A stretch of DNA of 64,000 nt from assembly GCF_010723575.1 (NCBI RefSeq), contig NZ_BLKZ01000001.1, positions 3,968,001-4,032,000 on the forward strand, given 5' to 3'. The notes below the pieces were generated by a model. That model was not told the origin of the DNA. It worked only from the letters and a program-made list of their open reading frames with translations, and did not search any database. Position numbers and translations under genes: made by a program. Each line of letters opens with the position of its first letter. The first letter of the stretch is position 1. Below, piece by piece: positions 26,936 through 34,753 of this stretch. Source of the stretch: Mycobacterium bourgelatii. Lineage in GTDB: Bacteria > Actinomycetota > Actinomycetes > Mycobacteriales > Mycobacteriaceae.

Positions 26936-28399
26936 ATGATCGACCTGGATGTCACGCCCATCCCAGCGAGCACCATCACCGCCTGGGACCACGAGGCCGA
27001 CGTCGTCATCGCGGGCTACGGGATCGCCGGCGCCGCGGCCGCGGTCGAGGCGGCCCGGCACGACGCCGACGTCCTGGTGCTGGAACGCACCGGCTCGTGG
27101 GGCGGGGCCGCGGCGATGGCCGGCGGGTTCATCTACCTCGGCGGTGGCACCGCACTGCAAAAGGCTTGTGGTTTCGACGATTCCGTCGACAACATGGCGG
27201 CATTCCTCAACGTCGCGATGGGACCCGGCGCCGACAAGGACCGGATCGCCGACTACTGCGCGGGCAGCGTCGCCCACTTCGACTGGCTGGTCGAATGCGG
27301 CGTGCCGTTCAAGGCCGAGTTCTTCTCCGAACCCGGCTGGGAGCCGATGGGTGACCAGGGCCTGATGTACAGCGGAGGCGAAAACTCCTACCCGTTCAAC
27401 ACAATTGCCACCCCGGCCCCACGGGGTCACGTCCCGCAGATGTCGAACAAGAAGCAAGGCGAAGCCAGCGCCGGCTACATGCTGATGAAGCCCCTCGTCG
27501 ACACCGCCACGGCGGCCGGCGTGCGGGCGCTCTACGACGTGCGGGTGCAATGCCTGATCGTCGAATCCGACGGCCGGGTGGCCGGGATCCGCGCGCGGCA
27601 GTACGGCAAGGACATGACGATCCGGGCGCGCAACGGAGTCGTCCTCGCCACCGGCAGCTTCGCCTACAACGACGGGATGGTCGCCCAGTACGCGCCACGG
27701 ATCGCCGGACGCCCGGCAGCATCGGTCGAGCAGCACGACGGGCAGGCGATCCGGATGGCGCAGGCGCTCGGCGCCGACCTGGCCCATATGGACGCCACCG
27801 AAGTCGCCATCTTCATCGACCCGCAACAGCTCGTACGCGGCATCCTGGTCAATGGCCGCGGTCAGCGCTACGTTCCCGAGGACACTTACCCCGGCCGGAT
27901 CGGGCAACTCACGCTCTACCACCAGGACAACACCGCGTACCTGATCATCGACCACGAGGCCAACGAGGAAGCGATGGCATCCTGGTCGCCGAAGTTCATG
28001 CTGCGGCAGCCCACCTGGGTGGCCGACACAGTTGCCGACCTGGAACGTGACATGGGTCTGGCACCGGGCTCATTGCAGGCGACCGTGGCCGCTTACAACG
28101 ACGGCGCCGCCCGCGGCGAGGACCCGCTGCTGCACAAGAAGCCGGAGTGGTTGAAGCCGATCGGATCGCCGGTTGGCGCAATCGATTTGCGGGAGAGCAC
28201 CGGCGGGTTCACGTTGGGCGGCCTGCGCACCTCACTGGACGCGGAAGTGCTGCACGTCAACGGTCAGCCGATCCCGGGATTGTTCGCCGCGGGACGGTCG
28301 GCCGCCGGACTGGCAGCGTGGGGTTACGCCAGCGGGATCTCGCTTGGCGACGGCAGTTTCTACGGGCGCCGCGCGGGCCGTTCGGCCGCCAAGGCCTGA
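26936..28399 (+). CDS. KstD/fumarate-reductase-type FAD-dependent oxidoreductase
   Basis: This is a 487-residue flavoprotein. The FAD motif GYGIAGAAAAVEAA is near residue 27, GSWGGAAAMAGGFIYLGGG follows, and the C-terminal block is RSAAGLAAWGYASGISLGDG. Family members remove hydrogens from the steroid A ring (KstD) or reduce fumarate-like bonds. It is shorter than true KstD and lacks the full conserved end of that group, so the reaction is uncertain. ATG 26936 follows AGAAGGGA. It lies just upstream of the IclR gene, separated by a perfect palindrome. Confidence 0.83.
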   Translation: MIDLDVTPIPASTITAWDHEADVVIAGYGIAGAAAAVEAARHDADVLVLERTGSWGGAAAMAGGFIYLGGGTALQKACGFDDSVDNMAAFLNVAMGPGADKDRIADYCAGSVAHFDWLVECGVPFKAEFFSEPGWEPMGDQGLMYSGGENSYPFNTIATPAPRGHVPQMSNKKQGEASAGYMLMKPLVDTATAAGVRALYDVRVQCLIVESDGRVAGIRARQYGKDMTIRARNGVVLATGSFAYNDGMVAQYAPRIAGRPAASVEQHDGQAIRMAQALGADLAHMDATEVAIFIDPQQLVRGILVNGRGQRYVPEDTYPGRIGQLTLYHQDNTAYLIIDHEANEEAMASWSPKFMLRQPTWVADTVADLERDMGLAPGSLQATVAAYNDGAARGEDPLLHKKPEWLKPIGSPVGAIDLRESTGGFTLGGLRTSLDAEVLHVNGQPIPGLFAAGRSAAGLAAWGYASGISLGDGSFYGRRAGRSAAKA

Positions 28400-28492
28400 C
28401 CCCCGAACACGCAGAGCACCCCGAGACCCCGAGGTTTCAGGGTGCCCTTCCGTCTGTCCTGTGAAATCGGTGACAACGGACCATGCCGTGTG

Positions 28493-28511
28493 ATATTCCT
28501 ATTAGGAATAT
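28493..28511. promoter_or_regulatory. Perfect 19-base palindrome upstream of iclR-type gene
   Basis: ATATTCCTA-T-TAGGAATAT is a perfect 9-1-9 palindrome and AT-rich against its surroundings. It lies 31 bases upstream of the regulator start at 28542. Position and shape fit an autoregulated IclR-family operator overlapping the promoter. Confidence 0.7.
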
Positions 28512-28541
28512 ACCGATCAGACATAACCGTTGGGAGCGCCG

Positions 28542-29327
28542 ATGGCCGCCGAACCCACCACGCCCAGTGCCGTCATCGACCGAATCTCGCTGGTCCTGGA
28601 CGCGTTCGACGGTCCCGGGCGGCTGACGCTGGCTCAGATCGTGCGCCGCACCGGCCTACCGCGCTCATCGGCACACCGGATGCTGGAGCGCCTGGTACAG
28701 CTGCGTTGGCTGCGACGCAGCGGCCGCGACTACGAGCTCGGCATGCGTCTGGTCGAGCTGGGGTCGCTGGCCGTGCACCAGGACCGGTTGGTACGGGCAG
28801 CCAAGCCGCTGCTCGGTGAACTGCATCGCGCCACCGGTCTGGTCGTCCATCTCGCCGTGCTGGATCGATCCGACGTCGTCTACCTGGACAAGATCGGTGA
28901 CCGCACGGTCGCCGCCATTCCCACCCGAGTCGGTGGTCGGGCGCCGGCGCAGTGCGCCGCCGTCGGCAAGGCGATGTTGGCCTACCGCGACGACGACGAA
29001 CCGATCGACCTGTCGACCCGCAGAACCAAGTACTCCGTCGCCAGTGCGAGCCAGCTGACCGCCGAACTGGCCAAGGTCCGCACCCACGGCTACGCGTTCG
29101 ACCGCGAGGAATCGCTGCTTGGATTCGGTTGTGTTGCAGCGCCCATCGGCGCCCCTGGTGAAGCGGTCGCGGCCGTATCGGTCTGTGGTCCCATGAGCCG
29201 CATGATGTTCGATCAGCGACTGGTCGCGCCGGTGCGCATGGCCGCGATGGGTATTTGGCGCAACATGGAAAACGGCCAGGTTGCGCCGACGCTGCAGCCG
29301 GTGCGGCCCCTGCTTCGATACGCGTGA
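28542..29327 (+). CDS. IclR family transcriptional regulator
   Basis: This is a 261-residue regulator. The N-terminal winged helix (VLDAFDGPGRLTLAQIVRRTGLPRSSAHRMLERL) is typical of IclR, and the C-terminal ligand domain shows AQCAAVGKAMLAY and SLLGFGCVAAPI. Ligands of the family are often aromatic or small acids from the controlled pathway. ATG 28542 is preferred over TTG 28530. Its end overlaps the esterase start (GTGA), so it probably controls this and nearby genes. The palindrome at 28493-28511 is the likely target. Confidence 0.92.
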   Translation: MAAEPTTPSAVIDRISLVLDAFDGPGRLTLAQIVRRTGLPRSSAHRMLERLVQLRWLRRSGRDYELGMRLVELGSLAVHQDRLVRAAKPLLGELHRATGLVVHLAVLDRSDVVYLDKIGDRTVAAIPTRVGGRAPAQCAAVGKAMLAYRDDDEPIDLSTRRTKYSVASASQLTAELAKVRTHGYAFDREESLLGFGCVAAPIGAPGEAVAAVSVCGPMSRMMFDQRLVAPVRMAAMGIWRNMENGQVAPTLQPVRPLLRYA

Positions 29328-30247
29328 CTCTCGATCCACAGATCGCCGAGTTCATCGCAGAACTCGACGCCGGCTTCCCGCCGGTGCACACCATGACCGG
29401 TGCGCAAGCCAGGGCGATGATCCGCGACCGGTTCGTGCCGCCAGCCGCGCCCGAACCCGTGCGTGAGGTCCGCGACGCGGTGGTCGTCGGTCCCGACGGC
29501 GACGTGCCGGTGCGCGTCTACCGGCCCGACGGTGACGACCTGCCGGTCCTGGTCTACGCGCACGGCGGCGGCTTTGTGTTCTGCGACCTGGACAGCCACG
29601 ACGGCCTATGCCGCAGTCTCGCCAATCATGTTCCCGCCGTGGTTGTTTCGGTGGCGTACCGATTGGCCCCGGAACACCGCTGGCCAGCGGCGGCCGACGA
29701 CGTCTACGCGGTGGTCCAGGCAGCCGCGGCCGGGACGTTCGGCGGTGACGTCAGCCGCGTCGCCGTCGGCGGTGACAGCGCTGGCGGCAACCTGGCCACC
29801 GTGTCCGCATTGATGGCCCGGGACCGGCGCGGGCCGGCGCTCGCGGCACAACTGCTCATCTATCCGGTGATCGCGGCGGACTTCGATACCGAGTCCTACC
29901 GACTGTTCGGAAAAGGCTTCTACAACCCGAAGCCGGCCATGCAGTGGTACTGGGACCAGTACGTTCCAGCCGACGCCGACCGCACCCACCCCTATGCCGC
30001 ACCGCTACACGCCGACCTGCGCCGGTTGCCGCCCGCCGTCTTGGTGGTCGCCGGGCATGATCCGTTGCGCGACGAAGCACTCGCCTACGCGGCCGCGCTT
30101 CAGGCCGCCGGGGTACCCGTGACGCTGCTTGAATTCGGCGGCGGTATACATGGCTTCATGAGCATGCCAATACTTGACATCGCGCAGACCGCGCGGCGGC
30201 GGGTTGGTACTGCGCTCAAAGCAGCTCTGGGGTCGGTCGATGGCTGA
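29324..30247 (+). CDS. Alpha/beta hydrolase fold-3 esterase (HSL family)
   Basis: This is a 307-residue esterase of the hormone-sensitive-lipase type. HGGGFVF gives the oxyanion hole, GGDSAGGNLA the nucleophile Ser, a late Asp lies in GHDPLRDE, and His in GGGIHGFMS. No signal peptide, so cytoplasmic. It is co-transcribed with the IclR gene (GTGA overlap) and with the next small protein (8-base overlap). A role in opening an ester made by a Baeyer-Villiger enzyme would fit but is an inference. Confidence 0.88.
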   Translation: MTLDPQIAEFIAELDAGFPPVHTMTGAQARAMIRDRFVPPAAPEPVREVRDAVVVGPDGDVPVRVYRPDGDDLPVLVYAHGGGFVFCDLDSHDGLCRSLANHVPAVVVSVAYRLAPEHRWPAAADDVYAVVQAAAAGTFGGDVSRVAVGGDSAGGNLATVSALMARDRRGPALAAQLLIYPVIAADFDTESYRLFGKGFYNPKPAMQWYWDQYVPADADRTHPYAAPLHADLRRLPPAVLVVAGHDPLRDEALAYAAALQAAGVPVTLLEFGGGIHGFMSMPILDIAQTARRRVGTALKAALGSVDG

Positions 30248-30587
30248 CGGTCAAGTCTTCGTGATCGATCGAGTGGTGACCGCCCCCGGCTGCGCGCGCC
30301 GGTTCGTCGACTCCTATCTGGCCGAGTACGCGCCCGGTGCGCGGGAGCGCGGCATGACACTGCGCGACGTGCTGGTGAGCCCGCCGATCTGGTTCGACGA
30401 CAACGTCAACACCGTCACGATCACCTGGACGCTGCCCAGCGTGCGGGCGTGGTGGGAGATGACCTGGCAGGGTCGGTCCGACCCCAGCCTGGCGGAATGG
30501 TGGTCGCGGATTAGCGACATAGTGGTAGAGCGGACCCGGTCGTTCGCCGCGGACGCCCATGATGTCGACGATTTGTGCGATGTATAG
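30240..30587 (+). CDS. Small dimeric alpha/beta-barrel-like protein
   Basis: This is a 115-residue protein without a firm family match. The N-terminal FVIDRVVTAPGCARRFVDSYLAEYAP and the WWEMTWQGRSDPSLAEWWSRI segment resemble NIPSNAP/Dabb-type ferredoxin-like folds. Trp-rich sequence suggests a pocket for a flat ligand. It overlaps the esterase by 8 bases and is followed within 2 bases by another A/B-barrel-like protein, so the two may be partners. Confidence 0.72.
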   Translation: MADGQVFVIDRVVTAPGCARRFVDSYLAEYAPGARERGMTLRDVLVSPPIWFDDNVNTVTITWTLPSVRAWWEMTWQGRSDPSLAEWWSRISDIVVERTRSFAADAHDVDDLCDV

Positions 30588-30589
30588 CG

Positions 30590-31231
30590 ATGTATAGCGT
30601 CACCAGGTTGCTCGACGTTAGCGAGTCCGAACGCGGCCGGGTCCTCGACGAGCTGCGTGCCGTCGCGACCGGTTCACCGTATTCGATCGTGCAACCGACG
30701 ATGCCCGGTTCCCGCAACGGCGGCGACGTCCTGGCCCATCTGCGTTTCGCCGCCGAACACGAATGGCGCGCGATGGAAGGCGATTTCAGCGCAGTTGTCA
30801 AAGACGCCGCGGTGACACGCATCAATGGCGCCAACTACACGGGCACGCCGGTCCGGACCGACACCACCAGCGGTACGGTGTACCGCACCCTGTTGCTGCG
30901 GGTGTCGCCCGACACCGCCGCCGACACCATCGCCCGCTTCGAGGACGAACTGCGGTCGATAGCCCGATACGTGGACACGATCACCGCTTGGCAGTTGAGT
31001 CGTGTCGAGGAGCCGGTGGGGACGACCCCGTGGACTCACGTCTTCGAGCAGGGGTTCACCGACGTCGACGGTCTGGTGGGTCAGTACCTGATGCATCCGA
31101 TCCACTGGGCGATGGTGGACCGCTGGTTCGACCCGGAATGTCCCGACGTGATCGTGCAGGGTCGGGTGTGCCACAGCTTCTGCGTGCTGCCCGACACCGC
31201 GAACTGGGATAACTTGCCGTTGGATCGGTAG
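30590..31231 (+). CDS. Dabb-type (stress-responsive A/B barrel) protein
   Basis: This is a 213-residue protein with what seem to be two ferredoxin-like halves: an N-terminal MYSVTRLLDVSESERGRVLDEL and a second YRTLLLRVSPDTAADTIARFEDELRSIARYVDT. The end (HPIHWAMVDRWFDPECPDVIV) fits the Dabb family. ATG 30590 follows a tandem GCGATGTATA duplication, so an in-frame GTG at 30575 is a second choice. It is the last gene of the IclR operon; after it the sequence turns into decayed DNA. Confidence 0.75.
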   Translation: MYSVTRLLDVSESERGRVLDELRAVATGSPYSIVQPTMPGSRNGGDVLAHLRFAAEHEWRAMEGDFSAVVKDAAVTRINGANYTGTPVRTDTTSGTVYRTLLLRVSPDTAADTIARFEDELRSIARYVDTITAWQLSRVEEPVGTTPWTHVFEQGFTDVDGLVGQYLMHPIHWAMVDRWFDPECPDVIVQGRVCHSFCVLPDTANWDNLPLDR

Positions 31232-32153
31232 GCGAAATTCGTTGTGGAGAACCCGCTTTAGCGAGTGCACCACCAGATCCCAACCGAAGGCTTTAAACAC
31301 TGCTGATTCCTCTGCATCAAAGGAATTTCCCAACATAGTGTTGCGAGCCCTCTGGACACAGGTGTGAGCCGGACTGGTATGTAAGCGTTAGGGCGCCGGT
31401 TCACCTCGGCCACAGTGGCCCGCTGTTTAAGGTTGGCGGTGATCACGAGGAAGTCCAAAAGGCATTCTAGTGCAAAAGTTCTCGTTCACCGGCAACCCAG
31501 AACGAGGGATTCGACACCTACGACCGGATCACCATCGACTCGATCCGCAACCTTTGCCAGCGTCACTTTCCCTTGCAGAACTCCGCAAGGCAACGTATCC
31601 GGAGATCCTTGAGAGCGACGTGCACGTGCCAATCAGCTGGACTTCGTCCGAGGTGTGGCAACCGCTCTGACACCCTGGGCCTTCATCGAAGTCGCGATGT
31701 AAAACGTTTCGCACTCTGGTCGACAACAAGACGGAGGTCAGCATCGACACCGGCTTGAGGACCGCTGAGAAGAAGTTGTACACGCTCATGGACGCCGCGA
31801 CTGCAGTGCCGAGATGACGGAGATGCGGTTCCAACTCGGTTGGATCAATGAGGCAGTGAGATCTCCCGTGCCGCAGGAGATGTGGCGAACGATCGTAAAG
31901 GAGATCGGCCTTCCGGAAACGAGGCCGATACTCGATGACGCCGGCTACCTCGCCGAAGAGGACCTCACGACCCCAGCGCGTTTGACGACGAAGACGGTGA
32001 TCTGTAGACATTGGCCAGATGGCCCTGCGGAGTCGCAGTCCAACGGATGGCTTTGCGGTGCATTTGATCGGCCCAGCGCGACAAGATCCCCAATGTACTG
32101 ACCGCACCCAATTACACTTCGATGGCCATCCATAGAGGAAGGAGCGCCGAGGA
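31232..32153. other. Decayed, lower-GC region without a clear gene
   Basis: No convincing intact gene is seen in these 922 bases. The base make-up is visibly richer in A and T than the flanks. Short open frames (for example 31470-31670 and 31814-32101, both plus) read like coding sequence cut by stops, such as ILESDVHVPISWTSSEVWQP and LRTAEKKLYTLMDAAT, but none matches a family I know. It is best taken as remnants of foreign DNA next to the IS3 pieces. Confidence 0.6.
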
Positions 32154-32450
32154 ATGCACAAGATTATCGCAAGTCACAAAGGTGAGTTGATCGGTCTGAA
32201 CTTGGAGAAGCCAGCAGAATTCAGACCCGTGCAATTGGTCGACGCGAATGAAAGCTACATCACGGTCAGGACCGAGAACGGGCCACTAGTGCATTACTCC
32301 ATGCGCTACGTGATCTCCGTGTCTGAGGGCCAGTTTTCGCTCTACGCGGGAGTGATGAAGAAGAATAAGCGAGCAACATTACTAGTGCAGGTGTACCAGT
32401 TTGTCGTATACAGCGGGGGCGGGTCTGTAGGCGTCGGGATTGCGTTCTAG
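32154..32450 (+). CDS. Small hypothetical protein in decayed region
   Basis: This is a 98-residue protein that I do not recognise. ATG 32154 is preceded by GAGGAAGGAG, a strong ribosome site. The chain is mostly beta-like (GELIGLNL, FRPVQLVDANESYITVRT, YVISVSEGQ), which suggests a small SH3- or Sm-like barrel. The end is Gly-rich (YSGGGSVGVGIAF). Its codon use is less GC-rich than that of the neighbours. It could be a cargo gene of a lost mobile element. Confidence 0.5.
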   Translation: MHKIIASHKGELIGLNLEKPAEFRPVQLVDANESYITVRTENGPLVHYSMRYVISVSEGQFSLYAGVMKKNKRATLLVQVYQFVVYSGGGSVGVGIAF

Positions 32451-32583
32451 TCCTTGCTGGAATCGAGGTGGTGAGGATGACGAGCCTGAGGACCTGAGGT
32501 GAGCCCGTCCTAGTGGTCCAGTCGTTGTGGGACTCTGTTGCCCGAGTGTTCGGGCAGGAAGAATCGATGACGACATGGCATAG

Positions 32584-32785
32584 AACAAGCGCCGACGGCA
32601 CACGCTGGACCCGATCATCCGCAAGCTCGCCGAGGGCAACAAGCTCCTTGGGACCGGGCAGCAACTCAGCGAAGTGGATCGTCACCTAGAGATCACCGAG
32701 TCGGTCTGGCATCGCTGGGTCGCCCAGTACGGGGGATGAAGCCCAGCGACGCCAAGCGCCTCAAGTAACTTGAGGCCCGACGAGG
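32584..32785 (+). pseudogene. IS3-family OrfA remnant
   Basis: The frame reads RRHTLDPIIRKLAEGNKLL and EITESVWHRWVAQYG, typical of the N-terminal helix-turn-helix of IS3-family OrfA. At 32731-32740 the frame is lost by a one-base change (GGGGGATGAAG instead of the usual GGGGGCATGAAG). The next frame continues MKPSDAKRLK and then meets TAA where LKEL would be expected. It is a dead fragment. Confidence 0.8.
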
Positions 32786-32935
32786 TCACTAATTCTTCGG
32801 AAGTGTTTCTGAAATAAACTGAAGGGTATGCGCGTACTACAGGGGTGTAGGCGGTTCAGGTAGTGGCTGGCTGCCTTCCGGCCGCATCTCTTCCATCGCA
32901 TCGAGCAGAACTCGAACGAAGTCCTAATTCTTCTC

Positions 32936-33165
32936 CTCCACTGCTGATGGCCGAATCTTGAAGATGCTCAACGTGATCGATGAGCTCACCCAATGTCGAA
33001 CTGAAAGCCCTTCGCCCAGATCGCATTCGGGCGGATCGGGCACATCGCCCCGACTGGTGCACCGATGCCGGTCAAGCGTTTCTTCCTGCGCCGCTGCGGA
33101 AAACCCGCAGGCCCTCCTCGCGCCACAGGCGGCGAATGCGCTTGCTGTTGACCGTCCAGCCAATT
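32936..33165. pseudogene. Two scrambled IS3-family OrfB fragments in opposite directions
   Basis: The plus strand from about 32938 to 32990 reads TADGRILKMLNVIDELT, part of the OrfB catalytic core. Directly after it, the minus strand from about 33165 down to 32991 reads VNSKRIRRLWREEGLRVF, then (one frame off) RLTGIGAPVGAMCPIRPNAI and GFQFDI. In an intact element FQFD leads straight into TADGR...LKMLNVIDE on the same strand. So one piece has been inverted at about 32990. No terminal inverted repeats were identified. Confidence 0.75.
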
Positions 33166-33292
33166 GCATATCAGGGACCATCAACTCTGGTGTTCCCGGC
33201 GCTAGTACTCACCGACGGTTGGCCGCATTGGACGAAATGCACCGCTGAACTGCATCTGTACAGGGATTGGGTTTCGAACTAACCTCCGTCTA

Positions 33293-33724
33293 ATGAAGCT
33301 CAGGACGGCTATTTTGGCACCCGTCGTAGTGTTGCTCGTGGCGATCGGCGGTGTGGTCGCACCCGGCGCAGGGGCCACCAATTTTGAATCCCAACCCCTT
33401 AGACCGGCGGGGCAGTTACCTCTGATACCTCTGAGTCCGGTTAGTCAACAAAATGCCATACGCGTCGCGAAGGAATATCTCGACCTATCGGGTTACTCGC
33501 GTTCCGGACTCATCAATCAGTTGATATACGAGGGTTTTTCCCTCGAAGACGCAACCTATGCCGTCGACAACATCACCGTAGATTGGAATGTGCAAGCCGC
33601 ACGGACGGCGAAGGAATACCTCGACATGTCGGGCTACTCGCATAGCGGACTTGTCAACCAGCTCATGTATGAGGGGTACACGCCGGCGCAGGCAGAGTAC
33701 GGAGTGACAGCAGCTGGGCTCTAG
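33293..33724 (+). CDS. Exported protein with two Ltp-type repeats
   Basis: This is a 143-residue protein. A signal peptide (MKLRTAILAPVVVLLVAIGG, cut near GAGA) has no lipobox Cys. Two repeats of about 48 residues follow: AIRVAKEYLDLSGYSRSGLI and AARTAKEYLDMSGYSHSGLV, each ending in QL-YEG and a DA/QA helix. This is the Ltp pattern (PF07553) first known from a Streptococcus phage lipoprotein that blocks superinfection by other phages. Its place beside IS debris fits an acquired gene. It could act in phage exclusion or only share the fold. Confidence 0.82.
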   Translation: MKLRTAILAPVVVLLVAIGGVVAPGAGATNFESQPLRPAGQLPLIPLSPVSQQNAIRVAKEYLDLSGYSRSGLINQLIYEGFSLEDATYAVDNITVDWNVQAARTAKEYLDMSGYSHSGLVNQLMYEGYTPAQAEYGVTAAGL

Positions 33725-33865
33725 TCCCAGTACCAGGCTTTTAGCGATTGTTCGGAAGGGTTCCAACCTGCGCTTCTGCTTGGAACGACCACGGGTCAAT
33801 ACCCACCATCCCGAAAAGTCTCCGGGCCCAACGCAATGAGGGGATCAGGCATCGCACTCAATCGG

Positions 33866-34753
33866 TTAGACCCCAGCGGGGCGAATGTTCGGATTCGCCG
33901 ACTCCGGCGGTGCCAGTGGCGGCAGCACCGACTTGCCGTCCAGCGAATGCACGGCCAGCCCCTGCGACCAGGGATAGTGCAGGCTGAACGCCACCAACCC
34001 GGTGCGTTCGGCGGCGGGTAGATGACACATCGCCAACACGGTCTCAGCCAGATACTCCACTGGCTCGGTCGGAAAGGAATCCGGAATCAGTTGCGCCGCA
34101 CCGGGAGTCCGGATCGCACTGGTCGGAGCGACGCAGTTCACCGCGATGTTAGCGTCAACAAGTTCAGCCGCCACGCCCTGAGTGAAGCGGTGCAGCGCGG
34201 CCTTGCACGACGCGTAGATGACGTCGCCGGCGATCTTGTTGTAGTCCCGGTAGGGGCGCACCGGCGCCACCCCGGTGACCGATCCGATGTTGACGATCCA
34301 GCCCGCTCCTTGCCTACGCATGACCGGTACCGCGGCCTTGGTCAGGACGAACGGCGTCCGCAGATAGTGCTCGACGGTCCGGTCGAACGTCTGCAATGAC
34401 ATGTCCTCGACCAGCGAATAGTCGGCGAATCCCGCGTTGTTGACCAGGATGTCGAGGCGGCCGGTACGGTCGAGCACTTCGTCGACAAGGCCGTCGCGCT
34501 GCGCTGGATCCTCCAGGTCCGCCGCCACCCCGATCGCCCGGCCACCCGCAGCCTCGATCAACGCAACCGTCTCACCGATCGTGCCGGGTAAGGATGCCGA
34601 AACACCCGCCCGCACGGACGACGACGGCTCGAAAGACCGCGCCGTCACCACCACCGTGGCTCCCTCTGCGGCAAGTCGCTGCGCAATCGCCCGACCAATC
34701 CCCCGGCTGCTACCAGTCACCAAAGCCGTTCTGCCGCAGAGCAAACCCGTCAT
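33866..34753 (-). CDS. SDR family oxidoreductase
   Basis: This is a 295-residue SDR: TGSSRGIGRAIAQRLAAEGA near the start, LVNNAG in the middle, and the active site with Ser in IGSVTG and Tyr and Lys in YNKIAGDVIYASCKAAL. The YASCK tyrosine is the likely catalytic one. ATG 34753 overlaps the stop of the BVMO (ATGA). It follows the BVMO in a two-gene unit, repeating the SDR/BVMO pairing at 21-24.5 kb. Substrate is probably a cyclic alcohol or ketone. Confidence 0.87.
   Translation of the reverse strand: MTGLLCGRTALVTGSSRGIGRAIAQRLAAEGATVVVTARSFEPSSSVRAGVSASLPGTIGETVALIEAAGGRAIGVAADLEDPAQRDGLVDEVLDRTGRLDILVNNAGFADYSLVEDMSLQTFDRTVEHYLRTPFVLTKAAVPVMRRQGAGWIVNIGSVTGVAPVRPYRDYNKIAGDVIYASCKAALHRFTQGVAAELVDANIAVNCVAPTSAIRTPGAAQLIPDSFPTEPVEYLAETVLAMCHLPAAERTGLVAFSLHYPWSQGLAVHSLDGKSVLPPLAPPESANPNIRPAGV

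Noticed and set aside
31232..33292. Possible prophage or complete transposon
   Set aside because: No integrase, capsid, tRNA attachment site or terminal repeats were found; only IS3 scraps and one or two small genes are visible.
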